DNA of 64,000 nucleotides from Croceimicrobium hydrocarbonivorans (GCF_014524565.1 NZ_CP060139.1:620001-684000); one strand, 5' to 3'. Positions 8,501 through 17,397 are shown, counted from the stretch's first letter. Program-made: numbers and translations. The notes: a model not told the origin generated them from the letters alone.

Positions 8501-11354
8501 CGACGGTTATACGATAGATGATTTAGTTCTGGAGGCTGTTAGCTGCCCTAAACCCGGAAACCTGGCTGTAAGTAGCTTGTTTGACACAACCGCTACTCTA
8601 AATTGGGCCGGAACAGCTTCAAATTACCAGTACTGGTTTGGACCAGCAGGATTCTACCAAGGTACCTCAACCACTGCCGGAACCCAGGTAATGAGCAGCA
8701 GCTCAGGAATATTGATTGATACACTTAGTCAATTCACTTGCTACGAATTCTTAGTGCGCTCCGTATGTTCAGCAGGCGATAGTTCTGATTGGACGGGTCC
8801 TTTCCAATTTTGTACCCCATGTAGCCCTATCAGCGCTCCTTATTTTGAAGATTGGGATGCCTACACCTCGGCTACTAAAGATGTTGGCTGTTTTGGTATT
8901 GTAGAAGACGCCTCATTTAATGGTTCTACTTTCGATGGAGTAACCATTCAGGATTTAAGTTTCTACGCCCCTATCTCTACGCCTAACTATGTGGAAATAG
9001 ACAATGGCAGTGTAACCGGCTCACCATTAATCTTGGTTTCTCCTCCTACCACAGATTTAAATGGTGGTGACAAGCGTATTGAATTCTATGCGCGCAGCAC
9101 CTTTAATGCAACGCCACCTCATTCGCTGATCATCGGTACTATGAGCAATGGTAATGATGCGAGCACCTTCCATGCTATTGACACCATTTATCCTGATGGA
9201 GCTGCCTTTACTCAATACAATGTTGAGTTTACCGCGGCTAATGGATACAATGGCACCGACATGTTCTTTGGGCTAATGCACGGACAAGGATCTACCTTCA
9301 GTCCATTGCTGATTGATGATCTCATCTACGAAACCATTCCAACTTGTATTCGACCTTCAGACTTGCAATTGGATTCCGCAGATCTAAACATGTTGCATGT
9401 ATCCTGGACTTCTAATGGAGTTGGTAACTCTTGGGCGATTGAATATGGTCCGGTTGGATTTACTCCAGGAAATGGCACCACTATAATTGCCAACTCAAAT
9501 CCATTCACCATAAACAGCTTACAGGCCGCTACCTCTTATGATGTGTACATCCGTGAGATTTGTGCTCCTGGCGATACCAGTCGTATTGTTGGGCCAGAAA
9601 AAATGTCAACCACTGTTTGTGCTGCAACTAATCAATGCTGGTTCACTTATGACCTAATTGATGCCTTTGGCGATGGTTGGAATGGTGGTTTGGTAGAAAT
9701 CCGTCAGAACGGAGTTACGGTAGCTACCTTAGGACAGAACTTTACCGGTGGTAGTCTCTACTCCGACTCTGTTCTCTTATGTGATAACTTCCCAACTTCA
9801 ATTGTGGTAAGTAATACTGGTGGATGGCCCAGCGAAATGGGAATCATGTTCTTTACCCCCTGGGGTGATACACTTGTAAATTATGCCGCTACCGGCACTA
9901 CGAACCTGAACACCATTATGGGTACTTTCACAGCCCTTTGTACACCTCCAACCTGTGCTGCCCCAACCAACCTGGTACAAACCTCAGGTGGTTTAACAGA
10001 CATCGGCATGTCTTGGGTTTCAAATGGCCCAGGAACCAGCTTTGAGGTAGAGTATGGCTCTGTGGGACATACCGCCGGAACCGGTTCTATTCAAAGTAGC
10101 AATACCAATAGCGCGACTATAACTTCACTTATGTCGTCATCGAGCTATGATATCTATGTACGTGAAATTTGTGGACCAAACGACACCTCTGCATGGTACG
10201 GCCCGGTTAAGATGAATACCTCACTTTGTGCCGTGAGTCAACAATGTATTTTCCACTTCGACCTTACCGATTCCTTTGGTGATGGATGGAATGGCGCAGA
10301 AATCACAGTGTATCAAAATGGTATTGAAATCGGTAAACTTGGTTCCAACTTCACTGGTGGTACATTGTATCAAGATTCACTTTCCTTATGTGACTCCTTG
10401 CCTACTCAAATTGTATTGACTACCGGAGGTGGTTGGCCATCTGAAGTTGGATTCTTTGTATACAACCCACTTGGAGACACTTCAGCATTCTATTATGCCA
10501 GTGGCCTAACCGCACAAGGAGATACCATGGCTAACTTTATCGCCTATTGTACTGGTAGCCCTTCTACCCCATGTACCGCACCAGACTCAATCTGGGCTAC
10601 TACCAATGTAGCATGTGATGCCATCGAAGTAGATTGGAATAGCCATTCGGGTGGTTCATTGATCGAGTACGGTCCTGCTGGATTTACTCCGGGTACCGGT
10701 ACCCTAACGGGTGTAGTAACTGCCCCCTACTTGATTTCGAACTTGAACCCTGGTACTTCTTATGATGTATATGTAGCTGACACTTGTAGCAGCGATACTT
10801 CAGGCTTCACCATGAATAACTTCAGTACCGCTTCTGGTCCATTACCAGTAGCAAGCTTCACTATTGACAGCGCCATTGTAGGTAACTCCTATGAAATCTA
10901 TGTAGATGCCTCTGCTTCTACGGATGCTGATACTTATGAGTGGAACTTCGGTAATGGTGTTACTTCCAGCAATGCTGCTGATACCATGGTATACTTAGGA
11001 AATGGTGGTTATACCGTAACCTTAGTAGTAAGCAATGCTTGTGGTAGCGATACCCTTACTTACAATATCAATGTGAACATTGGTATCGAAGAGAATCCTT
11101 TAGCTAATAGCTTAAGTGTTTATCCTAACCCTGCTAACTCTATGGTGAACATCAACTTCACCGCTGTAAGCAGTGCCGATGCAGTAATTCGTTTAGTGGA
11201 CGCTCAAGGCCGCGAGGTTATGAATGTTCAGGAACGTGCTGCCGGAGGAGAATTTAAGCGTGAACTGGATGTAAGCCAGCTCGCTTCAGGAATCTATATG
11301 ATCGAAATTCAATCCGGAGATCTGAAAGCACACCGTAGATTAAGTGTGAAATAA
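5556..11354 (+). CDS. Giant T9SS-secreted adhesin-like multidomain protein (tandem paralog)
   Basis: This 1932-residue protein starts with a clear signal peptide (MKRVLLTLLLVNLWLGAAAQ), which supports the start at 5556. Domains in order: MAM-like 20-200, FN3 200-292, jelly-roll 292-455, FN3 455-545, jelly-roll 546-715, FN3 715-805, a jelly-roll-like segment 805-1000, FN3 1000-1085, jelly-roll 1090-1262, FN3 1262-1350, a GDGWNGG domain 1357-1465, FN3, a second GDGWNGG domain to about 1665, FN3, PKD about 1765-1850, and the T9SS tail 1855-1932. Domain boundaries are estimates. The architecture is a shuffled version of the upstream gene. Paired cysteines recur at domain edges. The predicted role is a secreted, cell-surface adhesin or structural protein; the ligand is unknown. 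Confidence 0.92.
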   Translation: MKRVLLTLLLVNLWLGAAAQCPPSSPLSTPYTENFDSEIAGYQATFGNCYVGTRSTAPRWEYESSGTANSAGTGPLNDASGTGIYAYLETSGGALGDTAGLITPPIDLVGLTNPELRFLYHMFGATIGQLDIYVNDGTGWTLESSIVGQQQTGEGDCWLPSAVSLSAYFGDTVRIKFVGERGSSFTGDISIDEITVDEALNCPVPVNFRWLSSTPNAAILTFDAVAAATSGYRVYVGAPGFDPATVTPQTFTNDTVTLTGLSAATTYEAYVESDCGSNGLSGTICAITFETSCVPFNTYYARDFESDTDGDEPQCWVQYNNYDLNAYARTETVTNAYSGNNVLEIFSSSNFSAGDTLISVSPEFSDMTSNTRQVKFYVSSQVASNTLIVGTSNSQLPGSAFNPIDTITLSTSWQLVIIPLNASSGYNGSDKYVVFRHGLENTFSDVYIDDFVYEAIPACPQLTNISLDAVGITTATFSYNSSSNPVQYEFGPVGYQQGTGTVGTLPSNTGTIGGLSSANCYDVYLRTDCTSGGNGTSIWSGPFTVCTLCLTQSLPYSENFDIGLGCFIAQDGGTTTDTWVHATSSTTTTNPAGLNSSPGWVEADSDNAGSGAVTMDENLLSPYIDAGNITGTLYLEFDQFYQNLGSNAIVEVWDGNNWIGLLNQTANIGAFGAPDHQKIDITAYANDSLQVRFVYQDNGAWAWWWLIDNVLIQEELCARSTNFMTSFATSDSLGLSWTAGSGTSFSIEYGPAGFTPGTGTIVGTTNSSITITGLSAQTAYDFYLVDSCFGGTASLPVFHSASTACALTTAAVLPLIEGFENYSTGPVFTTPDQLCNPSYSWTMNPVGNGRFDLQAGATFYRNGLQAMTVGQSSFTNNLVINDLTMTVDLSNYTTSPGITLSLYYMRHTATSRPGNKIFARGSVADTWVQIGVMNSPNVGSYDSIIGVDIVGPLAAAGQTVGATTQIRFDQEGQNGIFSTTCCDGYTIDDLVLEAVSCPKPGNLAVSSLFDTTATLNWAGTASNYQYWFGPAGFYQGTSTTAGTQVMSSSSGILIDTLSQFTCYEFLVRSVCSAGDSSDWTGPFQFCTPCSPISAPYFEDWDAYTSATKDVGCFGIVEDASFNGSTFDGVTIQDLSFYAPISTPNYVEIDNGSVTGSPLILVSPPTTDLNGGDKRIEFYARSTFNATPPHSLIIGTMSNGNDASTFHAIDTIYPDGAAFTQYNVEFTAANGYNGTDMFFGLMHGQGSTFSPLLIDDLIYETIPTCIRPSDLQLDSADLNMLHVSWTSNGVGNSWAIEYGPVGFTPGNGTTIIANSNPFTINSLQAATSYDVYIREICAPGDTSRIVGPEKMSTTVCAATNQCWFTYDLIDAFGDGWNGGLVEIRQNGVTVATLGQNFTGGSLYSDSVLLCDNFPTSIVVSNTGGWPSEMGIMFFTPWGDTLVNYAATGTTNLNTIMGTFTALCTPPTCAAPTNLVQTSGGLTDIGMSWVSNGPGTSFEVEYGSVGHTAGTGSIQSSNTNSATITSLMSSSSYDIYVREICGPNDTSAWYGPVKMNTSLCAVSQQCIFHFDLTDSFGDGWNGAEITVYQNGIEIGKLGSNFTGGTLYQDSLSLCDSLPTQIVLTTGGGWPSEVGFFVYNPLGDTSAFYYASGLTAQGDTMANFIAYCTGSPSTPCTAPDSIWATTNVACDAIEVDWNSHSGGSLIEYGPAGFTPGTGTLTGVVTAPYLISNLNPGTSYDVYVADTCSSDTSGFTMNNFSTASGPLPVASFTIDSAIVGNSYEIYVDASASTDADTYEWNFGNGVTSSNAADTMVYLGNGGYTVTLVVSNACGSDTLTYNINVNIGIEENPLANSLSVYPNPANSMVNINFTAVSSADAVIRLVDAQGREVMNVQERAAGGEFKRELDVSQLASGIYMIEIQSGDLKAHRRLSVK

Positions 11355-11357
11355 GAT
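10833..11357 (+). repeat. Near-identical 3' block, copy 2 (partner 4726-5250)
   Basis: This is the second copy of the 525-base block described at 4726. It covers the PKD domain and T9SS sorting tail. Most differences lie in its first 270 bases and are mostly synonymous third-position changes. The last 252 bases, including the stop codon, are identical. Confidence 0.9.
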
Positions 11358-11378
11358 CCAGATTTAGCAAATTAATTA

Positions 11379-11408
11379 AGCCCGGTACTTTGGTATCGGG
11401 CTTTTTTT
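11379..11408 (+). terminator. Rho-independent terminator of the second adhesin gene
   Basis: The stem pairs GCCCGGTAC with GTATCGGGC (one G-T wobble) around a TTTG loop and is followed by seven T residues. The 224 bases between this and the next terminator (11409-11632) hold no gene or promoter that I can support. Confidence 0.85.
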
Positions 11409-11632
11409 ATTCCCTTGTGGAATTCCTTATTGACTTATGAAAAGATTTGTAGAACCAGAATTAATAACAAAAAAGCTTGGATAAGGCTATATCCTGAGTC
11501 CTCCTGCATTATTTAACGATGTTCAAGGAATTCTATTAAAGACTATTGTTCAGTTTCAAATCAGGCCTAGAAAAGGGCGCTTTAATTTTAGTATATTAGG
11601 AGAAGCAAGAGGTTTCAGGATAGCCAATAAAA

Positions 11633-11663
11633 AAAGCCCCAATCTGCTAGCAGATGGGGCTTT
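11633..11663 (-). terminator. Terminator of the TonB receptor gene, potentially bidirectional
   Basis: The hairpin has the arms AAAGCCCC and GGGGCTTT around the perfect palindrome ATCTGCTAGCAGAT, with one bulged A. The minus strand continues into a run of seven T residues and the plus strand into another T-rich run. It lies 20 bases past the stop of the minus-strand receptor and faces the adhesin gene. Confidence 0.85.
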
Positions 11664-11682
11664 GTATTTTTTTTTTAGAAGC

Positions 11683-14382
11683 TTAGAAGCGGATGGTAAA
11701 TCCAGCATTAAAGTTTCTTGGAATTCCAAAGAATACCTCAGCATCATCTGCATCATGATCTCCATCGAAAGAATTGTACTGACTGTTATCAGTGGCATCT
11801 TGAATGTAGATAGTATTTAAAGCATTAAATACGTGAGCAAAAACGCTAACACTATAATCTTCAGTATTTAATGGAAGATCATAGTATAAGTGAAGGTCAA
11901 CTACACCGTAGTCAGGTACTTGCCAAGACTGAGTGCGATCTCCTTCATCCGTACGATCCATTGGGTTGAAGTTAGAATAGAAAGAAGTGTAATAGCGGTA
12001 GTCCACTTTAGCGGTTAAACCTTCGGTAATATCCACAGAACCGGAGATATAAGCTTGAGTTTGGGGAGCATCACCTACTTTAAGACCATTCACATATAAA
12101 TTGAAGGTGTTCTCCACGGCTGAACCGTTTTCGTAAGTGGTATAAGTAGCATTTACATCGCTGGTATATTCCCAGTTTCCGATAGAAGAACCGAAGTCGA
12201 AACGCAGTCCTTCAATGGGCTGATAAGAACCAGCTAATTCAACACCACTATGGTTCTGACCTAATCCGCCTAAGAAGATAAAGTCTTCGTCTCCATTCAT
12301 TAAGCGAACATTCTGGGTAATGGTACGATCCGTCCAGGTAGTATTGTAATAGTTTACAGTTAAACCGAATTTGTTACCAATATAGTAGCTAGCTCCAGCT
12401 TCGAAGATGCTCACTTTCTCGTTTTCAGGATTGTCATAAACTACCCCTGCACCATCATTGATTGCATAATCGAAAATAGGGTTACGGCTAATGTATCCAC
12501 CATTCACAAAGAAGTTGAAATTGCGGTTTACTTTATAAGCAGCACCGGCCTTCACCTGGAATCCTGGAAGATTATCAGTAGCAAGGTTTAAAGCATTACC
12601 GGTTCCATCATTTTGGAAATGGTCAGTATAATCATAAGAAACCACGGTATATCCGGCCATACCGAAAAGGTTCAATTTCTTGGTATCATAAACCGCTTGG
12701 GCGTATCCACCTAACCAGCTTACCTGATTGGTATTATCGTAAGCAATTTTATCACCTAAACCTTTCATAAACTGAGCATTGCTAGACTCGAAATCATTAC
12801 CGGTATAGGCGAAATAATCTCCACCTAAGAGATCACGCACTTCACGATAGTGATCGATTGAAGCCCAGCGATAATCCACACCGGCCTGAATATTCAAATT
12901 GCTGTTCACATTGTACATCAATTTTGAAATAGCACCCCAGGTTTGTTGCTTGTTAACCGAGTTACGGAGAATACCAGTAGAAGCATTTAAAGCACTATGG
13001 TAGGTTTGGTCGAAATTATCAGAGTTCTGAGCGATTTCTTTGTCCCACTGAATCACGCCCATTCCTTGATAACTATAGTCTGTACTTACAGATCCATAAG
13101 TACCAGTACCACCACCGGCACCACCTGACCAATAAACTACATTGCTCCAACGTAAATCTTTGTTGAAGGTATGGTACCAGTTCAAGTTAATTTGTGGCTT
13201 GTGGTAGTAGTTTTCGCGCTCCATAATATAATCTGAAGCGTAGCGCTGACCTAAATTGGTATTATACATAGCGTAGTACTGACGACCAGTATAAGAAGAA
13301 CTCACACCACCATAATTCTGGTTAAAGTCACGACCAGCTTCGCGGTAACGTTGGAAAGCCGCTTGATCATAGTCTTCCAAGTCGCTGGCATAGTCGTGGC
13401 TGTAGCGAGCGATGTTTTGGGCGTAGAGGTTTTGACCGTGAAGCTGTGGAGCACCTACGGCGTAAATCTCGAACTTATCATTGTCATCCATTTGATAAGA
13501 AGCTCCGAAATAGTAAGCCCAGGCATCTGTATAAGTTCCTTGGTAGAAACCGTCGCCTTGCTTGCGAACCAAGTTCAAAGAGAAGGCGAACTTTTCATTG
13601 AGCATACCAGAATTGTATCCGAAAGTAGATTTACGGAAACCAAAGCTACCTACCTCCTGACGGAAAGAAGTGGATTGAGCCTGACCAGCTGGATCAGTAA
13701 TAATGTTGATCGTACCACCAACTGAAGGAACGGAAATGTTTACCGGGCTAATACCACGTTGTACTTGAATGGAAGAAGAAGCATCTCCTAAACCATCCCA
13801 GTTAGACCAGTATACCCAGCCGTTCTCCATATCATTAACGGGAACCCCGTTAATCATTACAGCTACATTTCGTTGATCAAATCCACGAACATTGATTCGA
13901 GAATCTCCTGCACCACCACCTTGATTGGTAGAGTAAACAGAAGGAGTTACGTTCAATACATTAGGTAAGTCACGAGAACCCAAGTTTTGCACAATTTCCT
14001 TTTTGTCTAATTCCTGGAATACGAAAGGAGACTCTGCGGTTGTGCGAGAAGCAACAATTTCAACAGCGCTCAATTCATTGGAACCCGCCATCATCTTGAT
14101 GGTTCCCATTTCCAAATCGCCATTCGCCTTTAAGGTTTTGCTAATAGCTTGATAACCAATAAAGCTGATTTGAATGGTGAAATTGTGCTGAGGAATACGC
14201 AATTTAAATTTACCCTCGGCATCGGTTTGAGTACCCTGAGTTGTTCCAGAAATCACCACATTCGCCCCTGGCAATGGGCTACCATCGGCTCCGTCTACCA
14301 CGGTACCCGAAACAAAACTCTGTGCACTGGCCACGCCAGCAAACAGAAGCATCATCAAGATTGTCTTAATAGTTTTAAACAT
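11683..14382 (-). CDS. TonB-dependent outer membrane receptor
   Basis: The 899-residue protein starts with a signal peptide (MFKTIKTILMMLLFAGVASAQ). This is why I place the start at 14382; 30 extra in-frame upstream residues carry no signal. A carboxypeptidase-regulatory-like domain (about 22-105) is followed by a plug domain (about 120-250, with the RINVRGFDQRN and VMINGVPVNDMENG segments) and a long beta-barrel ending in F (FNAGFTIRF). The family imports ligands across the outer membrane using TonB energy. No SusD-like partner is adjacent, so it is not an obvious polysaccharide-utilisation SusC. The barrel is rich in Y/N/W. The substrate is unknown; iron-siderophore or a metal are family-level possibilities only. 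Confidence 0.9.
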   Translation of the reverse strand: MFKTIKTILMMLLFAGVASAQSFVSGTVVDGADGSPLPGANVVISGTTQGTQTDAEGKFKLRIPQHNFTIQISFIGYQAISKTLKANGDLEMGTIKMMAGSNELSAVEIVASRTTAESPFVFQELDKKEIVQNLGSRDLPNVLNVTPSVYSTNQGGGAGDSRINVRGFDQRNVAVMINGVPVNDMENGWVYWSNWDGLGDASSSIQVQRGISPVNISVPSVGGTINIITDPAGQAQSTSFRQEVGSFGFRKSTFGYNSGMLNEKFAFSLNLVRKQGDGFYQGTYTDAWAYYFGASYQMDDNDKFEIYAVGAPQLHGQNLYAQNIARYSHDYASDLEDYDQAAFQRYREAGRDFNQNYGGVSSSYTGRQYYAMYNTNLGQRYASDYIMERENYYHKPQINLNWYHTFNKDLRWSNVVYWSGGAGGGTGTYGSVSTDYSYQGMGVIQWDKEIAQNSDNFDQTYHSALNASTGILRNSVNKQQTWGAISKLMYNVNSNLNIQAGVDYRWASIDHYREVRDLLGGDYFAYTGNDFESSNAQFMKGLGDKIAYDNTNQVSWLGGYAQAVYDTKKLNLFGMAGYTVVSYDYTDHFQNDGTGNALNLATDNLPGFQVKAGAAYKVNRNFNFFVNGGYISRNPIFDYAINDGAGVVYDNPENEKVSIFEAGASYYIGNKFGLTVNYYNTTWTDRTITQNVRLMNGDEDFIFLGGLGQNHSGVELAGSYQPIEGLRFDFGSSIGNWEYTSDVNATYTTYENGSAVENTFNLYVNGLKVGDAPQTQAYISGSVDITEGLTAKVDYRYYTSFYSNFNPMDRTDEGDRTQSWQVPDYGVVDLHLYYDLPLNTEDYSVSVFAHVFNALNTIYIQDATDNSQYNSFDGDHDADDAEVFFGIPRNFNAGFTIRF

Positions 14383-14406
14383 GATTGGATTGTTTAGCAT
14401 TTCGAG

Positions 14407-14414
14407 CAAATGTA
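14407..14414 (-). promoter_or_regulatory. Candidate -7 box (TACATTTG) of the TonB receptor gene
   Basis: The minus strand reads TACATTTG, matching the Bacteroidota -7 consensus TAnnTTTG, 25 bases before the receptor start. No TTG is seen at the expected -33 distance, so support is partial. Confidence 0.4.
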
Positions 14415-14584
14415 GACGGGCCATATTCCCACGAGGTTGAGAATATTTTAAGCATGAATTACTAAAATCCAATAAATGTTAAAAGAGCGTTAATGCTAAC
14501 AAGATGTTCATATCCAGAAACTTAGACTGGACCCCAGAATGCGGATTATTTAACATTGATCTAAAGGCTACTTTATATAATTGC

Positions 14585-16753
14585 CTATTTGGAACGCGAA
14601 AGAAGAAATAGCCTCCAAAGGTCTTGGTGATACTGTGGATGAGCCTGGCTCCACTGATAGGCATTGCGATCCAGACCGGGGTCAAACAGTGCTTCAAGAC
14701 TCTCCAGCCTTTCCTTAGTCAAGATTTCATCTATCTCTAGAATTCCTTCTTTCAAGGCTTTTTGGCAATGCCGATAAATAGTGGAAACCGTTAAACTGCG
14801 TTTTTCTGCGATTGCTTCCGGTGATAAACCTGCTTCGATTAATCGATAGGTTTGTTTATAGGTCTCCCCTTTCTGATTCTTAGCTCCCTTAGCTTTAGGC
14901 AAATTGGGTTCCGGAACTTTAGCCTTTATTTCTTCCCATAATCGCGATTTGCTCAGGCTAGTATCTTCAAATTGCAAATCACCCTTTCCTTTTAAGAACT
15001 GCAATTGATCATTTAACTGAAATATTCTCAAATAGTACTGAAAGGCCTTTTGCGGAACTAGATCCATGGCCTCGAGTAATTGCTTAGTTCGCTTAAGCTG
15101 ACCGTATTCTCCTTTTAAACTTAGGACCTCTACTAACCAATCTTGCAGATGCGGGAGGAAATAAGCCCTGGCTTTGGCGAGTCTTTCCTCTAATTCCGCA
15201 CTTTGATCTGAATTCATCAAATCATATATCTGGCCTTGAAACTTGCGGGCATGTTTCATTAGTAACTCCAGATTCTTTTCCAATTGCTCAAATCGAGTAC
15301 TGAATCCCGTTTCTTTCAACTTGAGCTTCTCATAGTTATCCTGAAAGAAATCACGGTAGGAATAATACCAATCTTGCCAATCAAAGCATTCGAGTAAATA
15401 ATTCAATTGGTACTCACTTCGAGCCTGATCCAGACTAGCTAAGGTATCTAAGTCCTCATTCATGCGACTAAATTCCTGAGCCTCACGAGAAATCAAGAGG
15501 GCTGAACGTTGCAAGGGACTACTTAAATACAATCCTTCCAAACTTCGCAAGCGAGTTAAGGCCACATAGGCCTGCCCCGGGGCGAAGGCCTTACCCAAAT
15601 CGATCACCGCTTGGTCAAAACTCAAACCTTGACTTTTATGAATGGTAATCGCCCAGGCCAATCGCAAGGGAAACTGGGTGTATTGCCCCAATACCTCTTC
15701 CTCTAAATTTTGCTTGTCCTCATCCAGCTTATAGCGCGAGTTTTTCCAGGTGTCCAAAGGCACTTTAAAATGATCCTCATCTTCCATTTGGACCCAAATA
15801 GCCTCCTTATCCAACTCTGTTACTTCCGCTAATTTACCATTGTAGTATGCCCCTTCCTCACTATCGTTTTTAAGAAACATCACTCGGGCGCCTACTTTTA
15901 GCTTCAACTCATCGGAGGTCGGATAATTTCGCTCGGGAAAATCTCCCTGAACTTTGGCTGAATAGGTGTAAACCTGGCCTGCTAATTCATCCAATCGAGA
16001 TTGATTAATCTTTTGAGCTTGATGTCGATGTGTGACTAAATGGATTGCATCTTTCGGCACATCGTTTATACAACGTTCATTGAGCTTCGCCAAGTCCTCC
16101 TCTTCAATTCGATCATGCCGAATTTTATTGAGCAAGCTTACAAAAGCATCATCCTGCTGTCGGTAAACCTTTTGCAATTCCACCTGCACAAATCCGGATG
16201 CCTCTAAAGCTCGGGAATGGAAAAAATGCATGCCCTTATAATAGGCACTTAGTACCTGCCATTCATGGTCTGATACAATAGGTGGGAGTTGGTACAAATC
16301 CCCAATCATTAATAATTGGACCCCTCCAAAGGCTTTATTCTTACGCCTAGCTTGTCTTAATCTCTGATCAATAGCATCCAGTAAATCCGCCCGGCACATA
16401 CTTACTTCATCAATAACCAGCAGGTCAATACCCTGTAAGACTTGTTTTCTGGCCGCATTTAAGGGATGTCTGCGACTCAGAGCAGAGCGATCAAAAAAAT
16501 TCTGATTGGGATATTGCGTGGCTGAGCCCTCAGGTAAAAAGGAACCTAATGGAAATAAGAACTGAGAATGAATGGTTACCCCTCCTGCATTTAGTGCCGC
16601 TACCCCGGTTGGAGCCACTACGATAAAACTCTTGTGGCAATGTTCGGCCAATTCCCTCAAAAAGGTAGTTTTCCCGGTACCTGCCTTGCCGGTGAGAAAT
16701 ACATTACGGGAACTATAATTTAAAAACTGCTGGGCTATTTGAGCGGGATCCAC
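14585..16753 (-). CDS. PIF1/RecD-type ATP-dependent helicase with C-terminal HTH region
   Basis: The 722-residue superfamily 1 helicase has a Walker A motif GKAGTGKTT (residues 22-30), an APTGVAA motif (47-53), Walker B VIDEVS (about 113-118) and a late motif near ITIHKSQGLSFD with ALTRLRS, typical of PIF1/RecD-like enzymes. The last about 100 residues contain a helix-turn-helix-like stretch (LSPEAIAEKRSLTVSTIYRH), as in Bacteroidota helicases with an HTH_40 domain. The expected role is 5'-3' DNA unwinding in replication or repair. The start codon is GTG at 16753; there is no nearby ATG. It is divergent from the regulator at 16885. I see no terminator between its stop and the receptor start (14383-14584). 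Confidence 0.88.
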   Translation of the reverse strand: MDPAQIAQQFLNYSSRNVFLTGKAGTGKTTFLRELAEHCHKSFIVVAPTGVAALNAGGVTIHSQFLFPLGSFLPEGSATQYPNQNFFDRSALSRRHPLNAARKQVLQGIDLLVIDEVSMCRADLLDAIDQRLRQARRKNKAFGGVQLLMIGDLYQLPPIVSDHEWQVLSAYYKGMHFFHSRALEASGFVQVELQKVYRQQDDAFVSLLNKIRHDRIEEEDLAKLNERCINDVPKDAIHLVTHRHQAQKINQSRLDELAGQVYTYSAKVQGDFPERNYPTSDELKLKVGARVMFLKNDSEEGAYYNGKLAEVTELDKEAIWVQMEDEDHFKVPLDTWKNSRYKLDEDKQNLEEEVLGQYTQFPLRLAWAITIHKSQGLSFDQAVIDLGKAFAPGQAYVALTRLRSLEGLYLSSPLQRSALLISREAQEFSRMNEDLDTLASLDQARSEYQLNYLLECFDWQDWYYSYRDFFQDNYEKLKLKETGFSTRFEQLEKNLELLMKHARKFQGQIYDLMNSDQSAELEERLAKARAYFLPHLQDWLVEVLSLKGEYGQLKRTKQLLEAMDLVPQKAFQYYLRIFQLNDQLQFLKGKGDLQFEDTSLSKSRLWEEIKAKVPEPNLPKAKGAKNQKGETYKQTYRLIEAGLSPEAIAEKRSLTVSTIYRHCQKALKEGILEIDEILTKERLESLEALFDPGLDRNAYQWSQAHPQYHQDLWRLFLLSRSK

Positions 16754-16836
16754 GGTAAATTCTCAGATTTCCGGCAATTTAAAACATCCTGATTGAGCCA
16801 GCCATTTATAAGCATTTCAAAATCAGAAAATATTAT

Positions 16837-16854
16837 TTTCAATATTTATTGAAA
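16837..16854. promoter_or_regulatory. Palindromic operator candidate, copy 1
   Basis: TTTCAATA-TT-TATTGAAA is a perfect 8-bp inverted repeat with a 2-base spacer. Its right arm contains the TTG that serves as the -33 element of the regulator promoter. The same palindrome, one base different, recurs at 17398-17415 after the regulator gene. A MarR/GbsR-type dimer would bind such a site. Binding is inferred. Confidence 0.7.
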
Positions 16855-16880
16855 GTTCTGATATTTATTATATACATTTG
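16849..16880 (+). promoter_or_regulatory. Bacteroidota-type promoter of the GbsR-like regulator
   Basis: TTG at 16849-16851, a 21-bp spacer and TACATTTG at 16873-16880 match the TTG/TAnnTTTG architecture. The start codon at 16885 lies only five bases after the -7 box, so the transcript should be leaderless or nearly so. The -33 element sits in the palindrome, which suggests autorepression. Confidence 0.7.
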
Positions 16881-16884
16881 AACT

Positions 16885-17379
16885 ATGAAAAGCAGTGAAG
16901 CGAAAAAAGAATTTATTCAGGCATGGGGCAGCCTCGGCAGTAGCTGGGGAATTAACCGTACCATGTCTTCGATTCATGCTTTGCTTATGAGTAGTCCTAA
17001 GGCATTAAGCACCGAAGAAATTATGGAAGAGCTCCAAATTTCGAGAGGCAATGCCAATATGAATATTCGGGCTTTGATTGATTGGGGCTTAGTAAAAAAA
17101 CGCTTTATCCCTGGCGAAAGAAAAGAGTTCTTTGAAGCGGGAAAAGACATCTGGGAAATTGCTCGCCAAATTGCCTCCGAACGCAAACGTCGGGAATTAA
17201 GTCCCGTTTTAGAGGTGATAGGTCACCTTAAAGAAACCGAAGATCAAAGTGATCCGGAGTTCAGCGCTCTCTTAAAAGATATGCACGAATTTACCGCTAC
17301 CCTTACCAATGTTATGGATCGTTTCCAACAGAGCGATCGCAATTGGTTCTTCAAAAAACTAATCAAACTTATTAGCTAA
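16885..17379 (+). CDS. GbsR/MarR-family winged-helix transcriptional regulator
   Basis: This is a 164-residue DNA-binding protein. The N-terminal segment (FIQAWGSLGSSWGINRTMSSIHALL) and the winged-helix core (LSTEEIMEELQISRGNANMNIRALIDWGLV, residues about 40-72) are the hallmark of the GbsR-like branch of MarR regulators common in Bacteroidota. The C-terminal part is helical and probably dimerises. Matching palindromes lie in its own promoter and just after its stop, before three membrane-protein genes. I infer autoregulation and control of that operon. Ligand unknown. Members of this branch elsewhere respond to choline/osmolytes, but nothing here shows that. Confidence 0.88.
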   Translation: MKSSEAKKEFIQAWGSLGSSWGINRTMSSIHALLMSSPKALSTEEIMEELQISRGNANMNIRALIDWGLVKKRFIPGERKEFFEAGKDIWEIARQIASERKRRELSPVLEVIGHLKETEDQSDPEFSALLKDMHEFTATLTNVMDRFQQSDRNWFFKKLIKLIS

Positions 17380-17397
17380 TATTTTTTTCAATATATG

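Noticed and set aside
11409-11632. Possible small gene between the two terminators
   Set aside because: No frame with a plausible start, promoter or protein-like composition; the only frame overlaps the receptor 3' end.
14383-14472. 30-residue N-terminal extension of the TonB receptor
   Set aside because: The signal peptide begins at 14382 and a -7 box lies at 14407-14414, so transcription probably starts inside the extension.
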